64,000 nt of DNA from Actinomyces oris (GCF_006546825.1 NZ_VICC01000001.1:188191-252190), one strand, 5' to 3'. Positions 18,546 to 27,708 are shown, counted from the stretch's first letter. Program-made: numbers and translations. The notes: a model not told the origin generated them from the letters alone.

Positions 18546-18944
18546 TCAGGACCGGGCGGCGATGGCCTCGATCTCGACGCCGGCCCCCAGCGGCAGGGCG
18601 GCCACCCCGAAGGCGGCCCGGGCCGGGAGGGTCTCGCCGGTGAAGTAGCGGGCGTAGACCTCGTTGACGGCGGCGAAGTCGGCGATGTCGGCGAGCAGGA
18701 CCGTGGTCTTGACGACGTCGTCGTATCCGAGCCCGGCCTCGGCCAGGATGGCGCCCACGTTCTTGAGGACCTGCTCGGCCTGGGCCTGGATGTCTCCCTC
18801 GACGAGCACGCCGGTGGCCGGGTCGAGCGGCACCTGCCCGGAGACGAAGACGAGCGAGCCGGCCCCCTGACCGGTGGAGACGCCCTGGGAGTAGGGGCCG
18901 ACGGCGGCGGGGGCGTTGGTCGTGGCGATACGGCTGACGGTCAT
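18546..18944 (-). CDS. ridA: RidA family enamine/imine deaminase
   Basis: 132 residues, the normal length of RidA/YjgF proteins. Conserved pieces: the N-terminal [21 protein letters not shown], the helix [20 protein letters not shown], and the C-terminal L-P-A-R-A-A-F-G-V carrying the catalytic Arg, followed by V-E-I-E-A-I-A. RidA hydrolyses reactive 2-aminoacrylate and related imines formed by PLP enzymes. The ATG at 18944 has GAGGAA upstream and matches the family start; a longer frame to 19052 is not credible. Confidence 0.92.
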   Translation of the reverse strand: MTVSRIATTNAPAAVGPYSQGVSTGQGAGSLVFVSGQVPLDPATGVLVEGDIQAQAEQVLKNVGAILAEAGLGYDDVVKTTVLLADIADFAAVNEVYARYFTGETLPARAAFGVAALPLGAGVEIEAIAARS

Positions 18945-19140
18945 GGGTTCCTCGTTCCTGCTGGACGCTGGGGTTCGGCCGCGTTCCCGGCGGGCGGAGT
19001 GGCGGCCCGGGTGGCAGCGCAGTGGCGCCGACGCCCGGGCCAGACTACCCATCCCTTTCGCATCGCCCGCTTCCTAGACTCGGGGTGGTCGACCGCATCG
19101 GGGTCGGCGCACCCCGCTTCGCTCCTATCGAAGGACTGCC

Positions 19141-20127
19141 GTGAAGCTGCCCTCCATCCCCTCACGCGACGACCTGGCCGCCCGGGCCCGCGGCCTCGCC
19201 GGACAGGCCGCTTCCGGCGCCGCCAAGGCCGCGGACACGGTGTCCCAGGCCGCGGCCGGCGCGGCCGCCCAGACCTCCCAGCACCTCGGCGTCGACCGGC
19301 TTCCAGGCCTGCCCGGCCTGTCCCGGCCGGCGAAGGATGACGGAGCCCCGATCGACGTCGACGCCGGGCCACAGATCACGGGCACCGCCTTCGCCCGGAC
19401 CCTCGCCACCGCCTTCGCCGCCCGTCCTCACACGCGCAGCGCCAGGAGCCTCCTCATGGGCGCCGACTTCCTGCGCACCGGCCTTCGACTGGGAGGCCGC
19501 GAGCGCAAGCAGCTCAAGAGCCGCGGATTCGCAGCCGAGACCACTGGCGCCACCGGCGCGCCCGACCTTGATGTCGCCGAGCTCATCCACGTCCACGGCC
19601 GCCGCCTCCCCAATCTCATGCGCAACGCCTCCTACCGGGTCATCAAGCGTGACGTGCGCGCCGTCACCGACCACGGATCGGCTACCGGCTCACTGCACTG
19701 GATCGGCGTCTCGGAGCAGGAGCATGCCCGGGGCGCCATGGGGTGGACCCGCCTGTGCGTGGACACCGATCAGACGGACCGGCTGCCCGTGCTCTCCGGG
19801 GACCATCACCTCGACATCGTCATCGCTCCGGTGGGTCAGGAGCCCGCCGAGTACGCCAGTGACATGGCCGGCCTCCTGCCGCAGGGGATACCGGCTGAGG
19901 CGTGGCAGGCGCTGACCACCGACCCGACCCGCCCGGTCATGCGCCTGCACCTGCTGGGCCAGGACCGTATCGGGGTCGACGCCGGCGGAGACACCTACAC
20001 GTTGTTCAGGAACGTGCCGCACACGGTGCGCGGCTCGCTGCTCATCATGGGCAACCGGATCAGGCGGGCCGAGCTGTGGCTAGCGGATCGTGCGAACATC
20101 GACATCCTGGAGTGGCTGCCGGTGTAG
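19141..20127 (+). CDS. Conserved hypothetical protein
   Basis: 328 residues starting with GTG. The first 60 residues are an Ala/Gly-rich amphipathic helix (about residues 10-45), the rest a soluble alpha/beta region with segments such as NLMRNASYRVIKRDVRAVTD, WTRLCVDTDQTDRLPVLSGD and TYTLFRNVPHTVRGSLLIMG. No signal peptide, membrane segment or known domain was recognised. It is divergent from ridA with about 195 bp between them, and stands alone. Confidence 0.55.
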   Translation: MKLPSIPSRDDLAARARGLAGQAASGAAKAADTVSQAAAGAAAQTSQHLGVDRLPGLPGLSRPAKDDGAPIDVDAGPQITGTAFARTLATAFAARPHTRSARSLLMGADFLRTGLRLGGRERKQLKSRGFAAETTGATGAPDLDVAELIHVHGRRLPNLMRNASYRVIKRDVRAVTDHGSATGSLHWIGVSEQEHARGAMGWTRLCVDTDQTDRLPVLSGDHHLDIVIAPVGQEPAEYASDMAGLLPQGIPAEAWQALTTDPTRPVMRLHLLGQDRIGVDAGGDTYTLFRNVPHTVRGSLLIMGNRIRRAELWLADRANIDILEWLPV

Positions 20128-20420
20128 GGGCACCGGGTCTCACCCATCGGGCCTCGCGCCCACCGCTGGCCACCTGCCTCCAACCCACCACCTCCAGCCC
20201 GCCGGTCGGCGGCACGGGCAGCCGACATGGCCCCGACTGGCCGCGCCCGCCCCGCCGCCCGGGACCTACGGCACTTCCACGGCGGCCCTCGCGGCGAAGC
20301 CTCCCACAACGCCGTCGTCGTCGGACATGGAGCCCCGCCGATCACCGCGTCCCGGCCTCGGAACAGCCAGTGTTTCGCACAGCGAAACGGGCTGATCCAG
20401 CCAGTGGCACGTGACACACT

Positions 20421-22109
20421 GTGCCCATGCACGCACGCGCAGGACAGCCAGCACAGCCCGAAGACCTCATCGACGTCGACGAGGTCGTCTCCGCCTACTA
20501 CGACCTCGTCCCCGACCCCGCCGTCCCGGCTCAGAAGGTCGTCTTCGGTACCTCCGGGCACCGCGGCTCCTCTCTGGACACCGCCTTCAACGAGGCCCAC
20601 ATCGTGGCCACGACCGCCGCCATCGTGGAGTACCGCCGCTCCCAGGGCACCGACGGCACCCTCTACCTGGGCCGCGACACCCACGCCCTGTCCGAGCCCG
20701 CCTGGCGCACCGCCGTCGAGGTGCTCGCCGGGGCCGGGGTGACCACCGCCGTCGACGCCCGGGGTGCCTACACGCCCACCCCGGCCGTCTCACACTCCAT
20801 CCTCCTGGCCAACGGCGCCGGGACCGAGGCGGGGGTGCGCACGAGCGGCCCCGGCCTGGCCGACGGCATCGTGGTGACCCCCTCCCACAACCCGCCACGC
20901 GACGGCGGCTTCAAGTACAACCCGCCCACCGGCGGCCCGGCCGGCTCCGAGGCCACGACGTGGATCGCCAACCGCGCCAACGAACTGCTCGCCTCGGGGT
21001 GGCAGGACGTCCCGCGGGTCCCGGTCGCTGAGGCCCTCGACGGCCCCCACATCATCAAGCACGACTACCTGGAGACCTACGTCACCGACCTGGAGAGCGT
21101 CATCGACCTCGAGGCGATCCGCAAGGCCGGCGTGCGCATCGGGGCCGACCCGCTGGGCGGCGCCTCGGTGGACTACTGGGGTGCGATCGGTGAGCGTTAC
21201 GGCCTGGAGCTCACGGTGGTCAACCCCGAGGTGGACCCGGCCTGGCACTTCATGACCCTGGACTGGGACGGCAAGATCCGCATGGACTGCTCCTCCCCCA
21301 ACGCCATGGCCTCGCTGCGCTCGACGATGACGCCCGACGCCGAGGGCAAGACCCCCTACGACGTCGCCACCGGGAACGACGCCGACTCCGACCGCCACGG
21401 CATCGTCACCCCCGACGGCGGGCTGATGAATCCCAACCACTTCCTGGCCGTGGCCATCGAGTACCTCTTCACCCACCGGCCCGGCTGGCCCGCCGACGCC
21501 GCCGTCGGCAAGACCCTGGTCTCCTCCAGCCTCATCGACCGGGTGGCGGCCGCGATCGGCCGCACCCTCATCGAGGTGCCGGTGGGCTTCAAGCACTTCG
21601 TGCCCGGGCTGCTCGACGGCTCCATCGGCTTCGGCGGCGAGGAGAGCGCGGGGGCCTCCTTCCTGCGCAAGGACGGCACCGTGTGGACCACGGACAAGGA
21701 CGGCATCATCCTGGCCCTCCTGGCCAGCGAGATCATCGCCGTCACCGGCAAGTCCCCCTCCCAGTTGCACGAGGAGCAGGTGGAGCGCTTCGGCGCCAGC
21801 GCCTACGCACGCATTGACGCCGCCGCCTCCAAGGAGGAGAAGGCCAAGCTCGCCGCCCTGGCCGCCGAGGACGTGACCGCCACCGAGCTGGCCGGCGAGG
21901 AGATCACCGCCCGCCTGGTCGACGCACCCGGCAACGGGGCCCCCATCGGCGGGCTCAAGGTCACCACCGAGGACGCCTGGTTCGCCGCGCGCCCCTCGGG
22001 CACGGAGGACGTCTACAAGATCTACGCCGAGTCCTTCAAGGGTGCCGAGCACCTGGCCCAGGTGCAGGAGGAGGCCAAGAAGGTGGTCGCCGCGGCCCTG
22101 GGCGACTGA
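20421..22109 (+). CDS. pgm: Phosphoglucomutase (alpha-D-glucose phosphate-specific)
   Basis: 562 residues, the length of the E. coli Pgm type. The start [17 protein letters not shown] lines up residue for residue with the E. coli start MAIHNRAGQPAQ, which supports the GTG at 20421; an ATG two codons later is the alternative. The active-site serine loop V-T-P-S-H-N-P-P, the metal loop [10 protein letters not shown], the sugar-binding G-G-E-E-S-A-G-A and the phosphate-binding R-P-S-G-T-E-D are all present. The enzyme interconverts glucose-1- and glucose-6-phosphate and feeds glycogen and cell-surface sugar synthesis. No Shine-Dalgarno is visible. R2 hairpin and R1 repeats follow the gene. Confidence 0.96.
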   Translation: MPMHARAGQPAQPEDLIDVDEVVSAYYDLVPDPAVPAQKVVFGTSGHRGSSLDTAFNEAHIVATTAAIVEYRRSQGTDGTLYLGRDTHALSEPAWRTAVEVLAGAGVTTAVDARGAYTPTPAVSHSILLANGAGTEAGVRTSGPGLADGIVVTPSHNPPRDGGFKYNPPTGGPAGSEATTWIANRANELLASGWQDVPRVPVAEALDGPHIIKHDYLETYVTDLESVIDLEAIRKAGVRIGADPLGGASVDYWGAIGERYGLELTVVNPEVDPAWHFMTLDWDGKIRMDCSSPNAMASLRSTMTPDAEGKTPYDVATGNDADSDRHGIVTPDGGLMNPNHFLAVAIEYLFTHRPGWPADAAVGKTLVSSSLIDRVAAAIGRTLIEVPVGFKHFVPGLLDGSIGFGGEESAGASFLRKDGTVWTTDKDGIILALLASEIIAVTGKSPSQLHEEQVERFGASAYARIDAAASKEEKAKLAALAAEDVTATELAGEEITARLVDAPGNGAPIGGLKVTTEDAWFAARPSGTEDVYKIYAESFKGAEHLAQVQEEAKKVVAAALGD

Positions 22110-22135
22110 CCTCGCGCTGACATTCCCTCCCCACC

Positions 22136-22199
22136 GAGCCGGGCATTTCTCAAGGCCCCGACAGTATTTCTGTCGGGCTACGCGAGAAGTGCCCGGCTC
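22136..22199. repeat. R2 hairpin repeat, copy 2 (pgm terminator candidate)
   Basis: GAGCCGGGCATTTCTC at 22136-22151 pairs with GAGAAGTGCCCGGCTC at 22184-22199 (one G-T pair), with a second stem CCCGACAG/CTGTCGGG inside. It begins 26 bp after the pgm stop. The outer arms and the inner CGGGCTACGC match copy 1 at 4879-4942, so this is a repeat family used at gene ends rather than an ordinary one-off terminator. Confidence 0.75.
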
Positions 22200-22258
22200 A
22201 GCACCTGCCCGCCTCCTGCCCTGCCTCACACCACCCTGTCTCTCGCCGCCCTGCCCAC

Positions 22259-22396
22259 GGGGACATTCCACGCGGCCGGGTGCGTGTCCTTCCGGCCGGG
22301 GGCATTCGACGCCGTCGGGGACAGCAATCCCGTCCCCCAACGCGCAGGATGCCCCCGACCGGAAGAAAGTGTCCCCGCACGCGCAAGACGTCCCCG
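22259..22396 (+). repeat. R1 dispersed repeat, copy 4
   Basis: Near-consensus copy about 150 bp after pgm. The 5' flank GCCGCCCTGCCC is shared with copy 8. The arms CTTCCGGCCGGGG and CCCC(G)ACCGGAAG and the central GGGGAC/GTCCCC stem are present. Confidence 0.85.
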
Positions 22397-22450
22397 ATCA
22401 TGACCGCATCATCCGGAACTTCACCGTCGTACCCCACCCGCACCACCCAC

Positions 22451-22588
22451 GGGGACATTCTGCGCGGCCGGGTGCGTGTCGTTGCGGCCGGGGGCATTCG
22501 ACGCCGTCGGGGACAGCAATCCCGTCCCCCAACGCGCAGGACGTCCCCGGCCGGAAGAAAGTGTCCCCGCACGCGCAAGACGTCCCCG
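22451..22588 (+). repeat. R1 dispersed repeat, copy 5
   Basis: Tandem to copy 4 with 54 bp between them, directly before the GNAT gene. It shares the 5' flank CACCACCCAC with copy 6 on the other side of that gene. Confidence 0.85.
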
Positions 22589-22622
22589 ACTGTGACGGCG
22601 GGACGCGCGGAGACACTGGTGA

Positions 22623-23192
22623 ATGCTCGACGTCGATCTACCGACTGGTGAAAATATGGCCATGGGTACCTCCGACTCCCCCGTCCTCCACATCCGCACG
22701 GCCCGGACAGCCCGGGCGGAGCAGGCGCAGGACGCGGCCATGGCCGCTGCCCTGGAGGCCATCTGCTTCCCACCCGAGCAGGCCGCCAGCCCGACAACGA
22801 TCGCCGAGCGGATGGCTACCTACGCCGACCACTTCTGGCTCATCGAGGACGAGGGCGGCATGCTGCTGACGCTGGTCAACGGACCGTGCACCCACGCGCG
22901 CGATCTGAGCGACGAGATGTACGAGGCGCCCACGATGCACGACCCCGACGGGGCCTGGCAGATGATCCTCGGCGTCGCTACGGCTCCCGCGGCTCAAGGG
23001 CAGGGGCTGGCCACCCGACTGCTGCGCACCGTCATTGAGACAACGCGCGTCCACGGCCGCCAGGGCCTGGTGCTCACCTGCCTCGACGACCTCGTGGGCT
23101 TCTACGCGCGCCTGGGTTTTGTCGACGAGGGCCTGTCCGCCTCCCACCACGGCGGCGTGCCCTGGCACCAGATGCGGCTCACCCTGGCCTGA
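22623..23192 (+). CDS. GNAT family N-acetyltransferase
   Basis: 189 residues. The acetyl-CoA binding part is clear: I-L-G-V-A-T-A-P-A-A-Q-G-Q-G-L-A-T-R-L-L matches the V-x-P-x-x-Q/R-x-x-G-x-G/A motif, followed by LVLTCLDDLVGFYARLGFVDEG, the usual C-terminal 'Y-x-x-x-G-F' element. Substrate unknown. The ATG at 22623 has GGAG eleven bases upstream; ATG 22656 is an alternative. The gene is framed by R1 copies 5 and 6, which have matching 5' flanks, so it looks like a unit delimited by the repeat. Confidence 0.85.
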   Translation: MLDVDLPTGENMAMGTSDSPVLHIRTARTARAEQAQDAAMAAALEAICFPPEQAASPTTIAERMATYADHFWLIEDEGGMLLTLVNGPCTHARDLSDEMYEAPTMHDPDGAWQMILGVATAPAAQGQGLATRLLRTVIETTRVHGRQGLVLTCLDDLVGFYARLGFVDEGLSASHHGGVPWHQMRLTLA

Positions 23193-23215
23193 GCATCGCG
23201 AAGCGCACCACCCAC

Positions 23216-23270
23216 GGGGACATTCCGCGCGGCCGGGTGCGTCTCGCTGCGGCCGGGGGCATTCGACGCC
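23216..23270 (+). repeat. R1 dispersed repeat, copy 6, 5' half only
   Basis: Starts 23 bp after the GNAT stop and breaks off after GGGGGCATTCGACGCC. Its flank and variant bases (GTCTCGCTGCGG) match copies 5 and 7. The break point lies just before the central stem. Confidence 0.8.
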
Positions 23271-23341
23271 CACCCGACCAGCACCGCAGCACCTGGACGT
23301 CTCCACGGCGGCGCCTTCCTGCCTCGCACCGACCTAGCCAC

Positions 23342-23572
23342 GGGGACATTCCACGCAGCCGGGTGCGTCTCGCTGCGGCCGGGGGCATTCGACGCCGTCG
23401 GGGACAGCAATCCCGTCCCCCAACGCGCAACACGTCCCCGGCCGGAAGAAAATGTCCCCACACGCGCAGGATATCCCCGCACGCGCCGGATGTCCCCGGC
23501 CACCGCCACTACCACCGCCGCCACCTGGCCCTACCGTCCCCACACGCGCGGAAAGTCCCCGCAGATGGCGAC
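23342..23572 (+). repeat. R1 dispersed repeat, copy 7, with extended tail
   Basis: Full copy at 23342-23499 with additional terminal units, then a further spaced unit near 23536-23572 (CGTCCCCACACGCGCGGAAAGTCCCC). It precedes the AbiEi/DUF559-like gene and shows that the 3' units can vary in number. Confidence 0.8.
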
Positions 23573-23657
23573 TCTCCGGGTGCCACAGGTCGCCGGGTGC
23601 AAGCCCCCTCCACAGGGCTGACGCCGTCGGGCTCCTCCTCCCGCGCGTCGCCCCACG

Positions 23658-24626
23658 ATGGGAGGCATGAGTACCACCATCCTCGAACGCACCGACCTCG
23701 CACACAGTCCCAGCCCAGCACCATCGCTACCGCTGCTCCTCACCTCCGACCCGGTCATGACCGGGGCATCCCGTCTGTTCGCGGGCCCGGGACTCACCCG
23801 CATCGCTCCGGGGACCTACGTGCCCTCCCAGGAGTGGGCGGAGGCCAGGCCGGACCTGAGGCACATGACCCTCATCCGGGCCGCGATGGCCAAGACCCGC
23901 GGCGACGTCGTCCTGCTCGGCCCATCGGCCGCCGTGTGGCTCGGGCTGCCCCTGGTGGGCCGCCTCCCCGGGCGAGTGCAGTGCCTCCGCCTCAGTGAGG
24001 CCCGGGCGCGCACGGCGCTGCTTCAACGCCATCGCCGCCCCGGCCTGGGCGACCTGCTCAACACATCCGGCGCCCACACCTCGTCCATCGCCGACACGGT
24101 CGTTGACCTGGCCCGGTGGGGCGGGCTCACCCAGGGCGTCTGCGCCATGGACGCCGCCCTGGCCTCCCACCTGTGCACCCGCGCCGAGCTGAACGACGCC
24201 GTCGACCACCTGGCCACCGGCGCCCGCGGCATTCGCAGTGCCCGCACCGCCATCCACCTGACCGACGCCCGCTCCGAATCTCCCGGCGAGTCCCTCTCCC
24301 GTGTGCGCATGTGGCAGGCCACCCTGCCCCGCCCCGACCTCCAGCACGAGGTCCACATCGACAGCCACACCTACCGCCTCGACTTCCTGTGGCCCCGCAC
24401 CAAGGTGGTCGGCGAGTTCGACGGCCGCATCAAGTACCGCAAGAACAGCGTCGGCAAGGACGCCGAAGACACCGTCCTCAACGAGCGCCGCCGCGAGCTC
24501 GCCCTGACCCGCGCCGGTTACGACGTCGCCCGCTGGACCTGGGAGGAGGTCTGGCCAACCGACGCCCCCGCCATGCTGCGCGAACTCGCCCGCCACGGCA
24601 TCCACCCCACCGGGGTGCGCTGGTAA
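23658..24626 (+). CDS. AbiEi-antitoxin-like / DUF559 endonuclease-fold protein
   Basis: 322 residues. The N-terminal half fits the AbiEi-like pattern of actinobacterial proteins (LTRIAPGTYVPSQEW, VVLLGPSAAVWLGLPLVGRLP), and the C-terminal third carries a Vsr/DUF559-like nuclease fold: Y-R-L-D-F-L-W-P, then V-V-G-E-F-D-G-R-I-K-Y, a helix with E-R-R-R-E-L-A-L-T-R and the final V-A-R-W-T-W-E-E-V. Asp in RLDFLW and Glu/Asp in GEFDG would be the metal ligands. No AbiEii-type toxin partner is adjacent. The start may be 23658 or ATG 23667; neither has a well-spaced ribosome site. Flanked by R1 copies 7 and 8. Confidence 0.7.
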   Translation: MGGMSTTILERTDLAHSPSPAPSLPLLLTSDPVMTGASRLFAGPGLTRIAPGTYVPSQEWAEARPDLRHMTLIRAAMAKTRGDVVLLGPSAAVWLGLPLVGRLPGRVQCLRLSEARARTALLQRHRRPGLGDLLNTSGAHTSSIADTVVDLARWGGLTQGVCAMDAALASHLCTRAELNDAVDHLATGARGIRSARTAIHLTDARSESPGESLSRVRMWQATLPRPDLQHEVHIDSHTYRLDFLWPRTKVVGEFDGRIKYRKNSVGKDAEDTVLNERRRELALTRAGYDVARWTWEEVWPTDAPAMLRELARHGIHPTGVRW

Positions 24627-24658
24627 GGCGCCACCGATCCCGGCGCCGCCCTGCCCGC

Positions 24659-24827
24659 GGGGACATTCCACGCGGCCGGGTGCGCGCCGCCCCAGACGGG
24701 GCCATTCGACGCCGTCGGGGACAGCAATCCCGTCCCCGAACGCGCAGGACGTCCCCGACCGGAAGAAAGTGTCCCCGCACGCGCAAGATGTCCCCGGCTG
24801 GAAGAGAACGTCCCCAGCCAGCTCTGG
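24659..24827 (+). repeat. R1 dispersed repeat, copy 8
   Basis: Begins 32 bp after the AbiEi/DUF559-like gene and ends shortly before the YwiC-like gene. The second unit is altered (GCGCCGCCCCAGACGGGGCC), the 3' part is consensus with one extra unit ending GTCCCC. Its 5' flank matches copy 4. Confidence 0.85.
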
Positions 24828-24850
24828 GGGCAAGCGATTAGGGTGAGGGC

Positions 24851-26035
24851 GTGAGCCAGTCACGCCCGTCGAGGCCGTCCAAGCACCACGTCGAGCACCC
24901 CTCCGCGCACACCGATCCCCCGCGCCCGACGCCGGCCGCCGGATCGGCGGACTCCCCCGCGCCTTCCACATCCTCCGCGCCCGCCGGCTCCCCGACGAGC
25001 CCGGAGGCCGCGTCGACCGACCAGGCCCTGACTCCGCCGGGAGCCTCCACGGCGCCCTCCGGCACCACGGCGCTGCGCCGAGCCCCCTCTCAGCAGTCCC
25101 GCCCCGGCCCGCAGGACGACATCATGCTGGCCACCGGCAAGCCCCGGCAGACCGAGCGCCCCAAGCCCCCCACCCAGGAGCAGATCCGCCGTCAGCCCGG
25201 CCGTAAGGCCTGGGTCCCCAACCAGCACGGGGCCTGGTCGATGCTGGTGCTGCCGCCGATCGTCGGCTGGGTCGTGGGCGGCTTCAGCTGGGTGAACCTC
25301 CTGTTCCTTCCCGCCTGGTGGGGCGGCTACCTCACCTACTGGTCCTGGTCGCAGTGGCTGCGCACCCGCTCGGCCCGCAAGCGCGCCCTCATCATGCTGC
25401 CGCTCCTGGTCTACACCGGCTGGACGGCCTCCCTGGCCCTCATCACTCTGCTGGTGGCGCCCTACCTCATCCAGTGGGCGGTGCCTCTGGCGCCACTGTT
25501 CGCCATCGCGTTGCACCAGGTGTGGCGCGGTCACGAGCGCTCACTGCTCTCGGGGCTGTCGACGACGACGGCCGCCTCCCTCATGGCGGCCGTCACCTAC
25601 AGCCTGGCGGTGCGCGGCGACGGCGGCTTCCTGGGCCTGGGGACACCGAGCTCCCCCCTGCCCGGGGCCTCCCCCAGCGGCGCCCTGACGGGCTGGTCCT
25701 GGATGTGGCTGGTCACGGCGCTGACGGCCGCCTACTTCGGCGGGACGGTCCCCTACATCAAGTCGATGATCCGCGAGCGCTTCAACTACACGCTGCTGGC
25801 CGGCACGGTGGCGGCGCACGCGGTGGTGGCGGCGGTGACGTGGTGGCTGGCGTCGTCGGGGATGCTGCCGTGGGGGCACGCCGTCCTGTGGGCGGTGCTG
25901 ACGGTGCGGTCGCTGGTCATGCCGCTGTGGCAGTGGCAGCTGGTGCGCGCGCGCCACCGCCCGCTGCGCCCGGGGACGATGGGCATCGTCGAGGTCTTCA
26001 TGTGCGTGGCCTTCCTGGTGACGATCTCAGTGTGA
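24851..26035 (+). CDS. YwiC-like integral membrane protein
   Basis: 394 residues from a GTG. About 120 disordered Pro/Ser/Ala-rich residues precede the domain, which begins W-V-P-N-Q-H-G-A-W-S-M-L-V, the hallmark of YwiC-like proteins. Eight or so membrane segments follow. The family is unassigned; it occurs in actinobacteria and Bacillus. The long disordered N-terminus is unusual compared with Bacillus YwiC. The gene is convergent with hisC; a small CCCGC/GCGGG hairpin at 26081-26094 lies between them. Confidence 0.85.
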   Translation: MSQSRPSRPSKHHVEHPSAHTDPPRPTPAAGSADSPAPSTSSAPAGSPTSPEAASTDQALTPPGASTAPSGTTALRRAPSQQSRPGPQDDIMLATGKPRQTERPKPPTQEQIRRQPGRKAWVPNQHGAWSMLVLPPIVGWVVGGFSWVNLLFLPAWWGGYLTYWSWSQWLRTRSARKRALIMLPLLVYTGWTASLALITLLVAPYLIQWAVPLAPLFAIALHQVWRGHERSLLSGLSTTTAASLMAAVTYSLAVRGDGGFLGLGTPSSPLPGASPSGALTGWSWMWLVTALTAAYFGGTVPYIKSMIRERFNYTLLAGTVAAHAVVAAVTWWLASSGMLPWGHAVLWAVLTVRSLVMPLWQWQLVRARHRPLRPGTMGIVEVFMCVAFLVTISV

Positions 26036-26096
26036 CCAGGCCTGCGACGACGCCGTCACCCGCCCCGCCCTGTCGGCGGACCCGCTCCGGCGGGCC

Positions 26097-27254
26097 TCAG
26101 TGCTCGGCGCGCCAGGCGGCCGCGGCGGCCAGGACCCTCTCGTTGTCCGACGTCGTCCCCACCGAGACCCGCACGCCCTCACCGGCGAAGGGCCGCACGA
26201 GGATGCCGGCGCCGCGGAAGTGCTCGGCCAGCGCCGTCGTCTGCTCACCCACGCCGAGCCAGAAGAAGTTGCCCTGAGCCTCGGGCACCTGCCAGCCCTG
26301 GGTGCGCAGGGCCTCCACGACCCGGTCCCGCTCGGCGGCGACGGCGGCCGAGCGCTCGGCGGTGCGGGCCAGCTCTCCCTCCCCCAGGGCCGCGGTCGCG
26401 GCGGCCTGCGCAGGCAGGTTGACCCCGAAGGGTGTGGTCACCGAACGGATGGCGGCGGCCAGGCCCGGCTCGCACACGAGGTAGCCCACGCGCATCCCGG
26501 CCAGGGCATGGGCCTTGGAGAAGGTCCGTGAGACCACGAGGTTGGGGGCCCCGGCCAGGAGGGTGAGGGCGTCGCCGGCCCGCGGGTCGGTGACGAAGTC
26601 GAGGTAGGCCTCGTCGATGAGGACGACGACGTCGCGCGGCACCCCGGCCACGAGCTCGGCCAGCTCCTCGGCGGTCAGGATCGTCCCGGTGGGGTTGTTG
26701 GGGGTGCAGGCCATGACCACGCGGGTGCGGGGGGTGATGGCCGCCAGCATGGCAGGCACGTCGTGGCGGGCGTCGGGGGTCAGCGGGACGCGCACGGCCC
26801 GGGCCCCGGCGACGGCCACGCAGATCGGGTAGGCCTCGAAGGATCGCCAGGGGATGACGACCTCGTCGCCGGGCTCGCAGACGGCGTCGAGCAGGTGCTG
26901 GATGAGGGCGACCGAGCCGTTGCCGACGACGACCTGATCGGCCTCCACGCCCCAGCGGCGGGCGAGGGCCTGCGTGAGGCTCTCCCCAGTCATCTCCGGG
27001 TAGCGGTTGACCCCGGTGGCAGCGCGGGTGATGGCCTCGACGACCGCGTCCTGCGGCGGATAGGGCAGCTCATTGGAGGAGAGCTTGGCGATCTGCGCCG
27101 CCGTGGCGGCGTCGGGGCGGGCCCCGGGCACGTAGGCGGGCAGGGCGGCGACGTCGGGGCGGATGCGCACCGTCGTCGAGGGGGCGCTCTCCGATCCCCC
27201 GGCGGGGGACGCGGGACTGGGACCGCCGGGAACTGGGGTCGCTGCAGGATTCAT
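26097..27254 (-). CDS. hisC: Histidinol-phosphate / aromatic aminotransferase
   Basis: 385 residues from the ATG at 27254. Class-I/II PLP aminotransferase with the HisC pattern: KLSSNELPYPP near the start, V-V-G-N-G-S, T-P-N-N-P-T-G, the D-E-A-Y-L-D-F motif and the PLP lysine in S-R-T-F-S-K-A-H-A-L-A-G. It would transaminate imidazole-acetol phosphate or aromatic 2-oxo acids; the context (no his operon) cannot separate these. An in-frame upstream extension is a shadow over the divergent holin-like gene. Only 46 bp separate the two divergent starts, so their promoters overlap. Confidence 0.88.
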   Translation of the reverse strand: MNPAATPVPGGPSPASPAGGSESAPSTTVRIRPDVAALPAYVPGARPDAATAAQIAKLSSNELPYPPQDAVVEAITRAATGVNRYPEMTGESLTQALARRWGVEADQVVVGNGSVALIQHLLDAVCEPGDEVVIPWRSFEAYPICVAVAGARAVRVPLTPDARHDVPAMLAAITPRTRVVMACTPNNPTGTILTAEELAELVAGVPRDVVVLIDEAYLDFVTDPRAGDALTLLAGAPNLVVSRTFSKAHALAGMRVGYLVCEPGLAAAIRSVTTPFGVNLPAQAAATAALGEGELARTAERSAAVAAERDRVVEALRTQGWQVPEAQGNFFWLGVGEQTTALAEHFRGAGILVRPFAGEGVRVSVGTTSDNERVLAAAAAWRAEH

Positions 27255-27300
27255 ACCCCCATCTTGGCACCGGCACAGGTTGCCCGGGCACAATGGGCCC

Positions 27301-27708
27301 ATGGAGATCGTGGCACGAACCGTCGGAAACGCGGCCGGCCTGTGGCTGGCCACGCGCCTGCTGTCCGGGCTGAGTGTGCCCGAGGGTGTGGGTGCCTCCC
27401 ACATGTGGCTGAACCTGCTGGTCCTGGGCCTGGTGCTGGCGCTGGTGAACTCGCTCATCAAACCGGTGGCGAAGTTCCTGACCTTCCCGCTCTACATCAT
27501 CACCTTCGGGCTGTTCGCCCTGGTGGTCAACGGCGCGATGCTCTCGCTGACGGGCTGGCTCACCGACCACATCGCGGCACTGGGCGCCGGCGGCTCGGTG
27601 CCGCTGGGGCTGGAGGTCGCCTCCTTCGGCTCGGCGGTGGCCGGCTCGATCATCGTCTCGGTGATCTCCTCGATCATCGCCGCGATGCTCGTGCGCCGCG
27701 AGGACTGA
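27301..27708 (+). CDS. Phage holin family (mycobacterial superfamily IV) membrane protein
   Basis: 135 residues with four hydrophobic segments (about 10-25, 35-55, 60-85, 105-130). The conserved L-V-N-S-L-I-K-P-V-A-K-F-L-T-F-P-L block and a short basic end match the YvlD/holin IV family of small membrane proteins found widely in bacteria; despite the name most are chromosomal and not phage genes. The ATG at 27301 immediately follows short promoter-like sequence, possibly leaderless. Confidence 0.85.
   Translation: MEIVARTVGNAAGLWLATRLLSGLSVPEGVGASHMWLNLLVLGLVLALVNSLIKPVAKFLTFPLYIITFGLFALVVNGAMLSLTGWLTDHIAALGAGGSVPLGLEVASFGSAVAGSIIVSVISSIIAAMLVRRED

Noticed and set aside
20790..22340. 516-codon open frame on the minus strand
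   Set aside because: Antisense to pgm and running through R1 and R2 repeats; composition artefact.
1745..24827. True integron with attC sites
   Set aside because: R1 is folded and oriented like attC, but there is no integrase, no attI and no recognisable GTTRRRY core.
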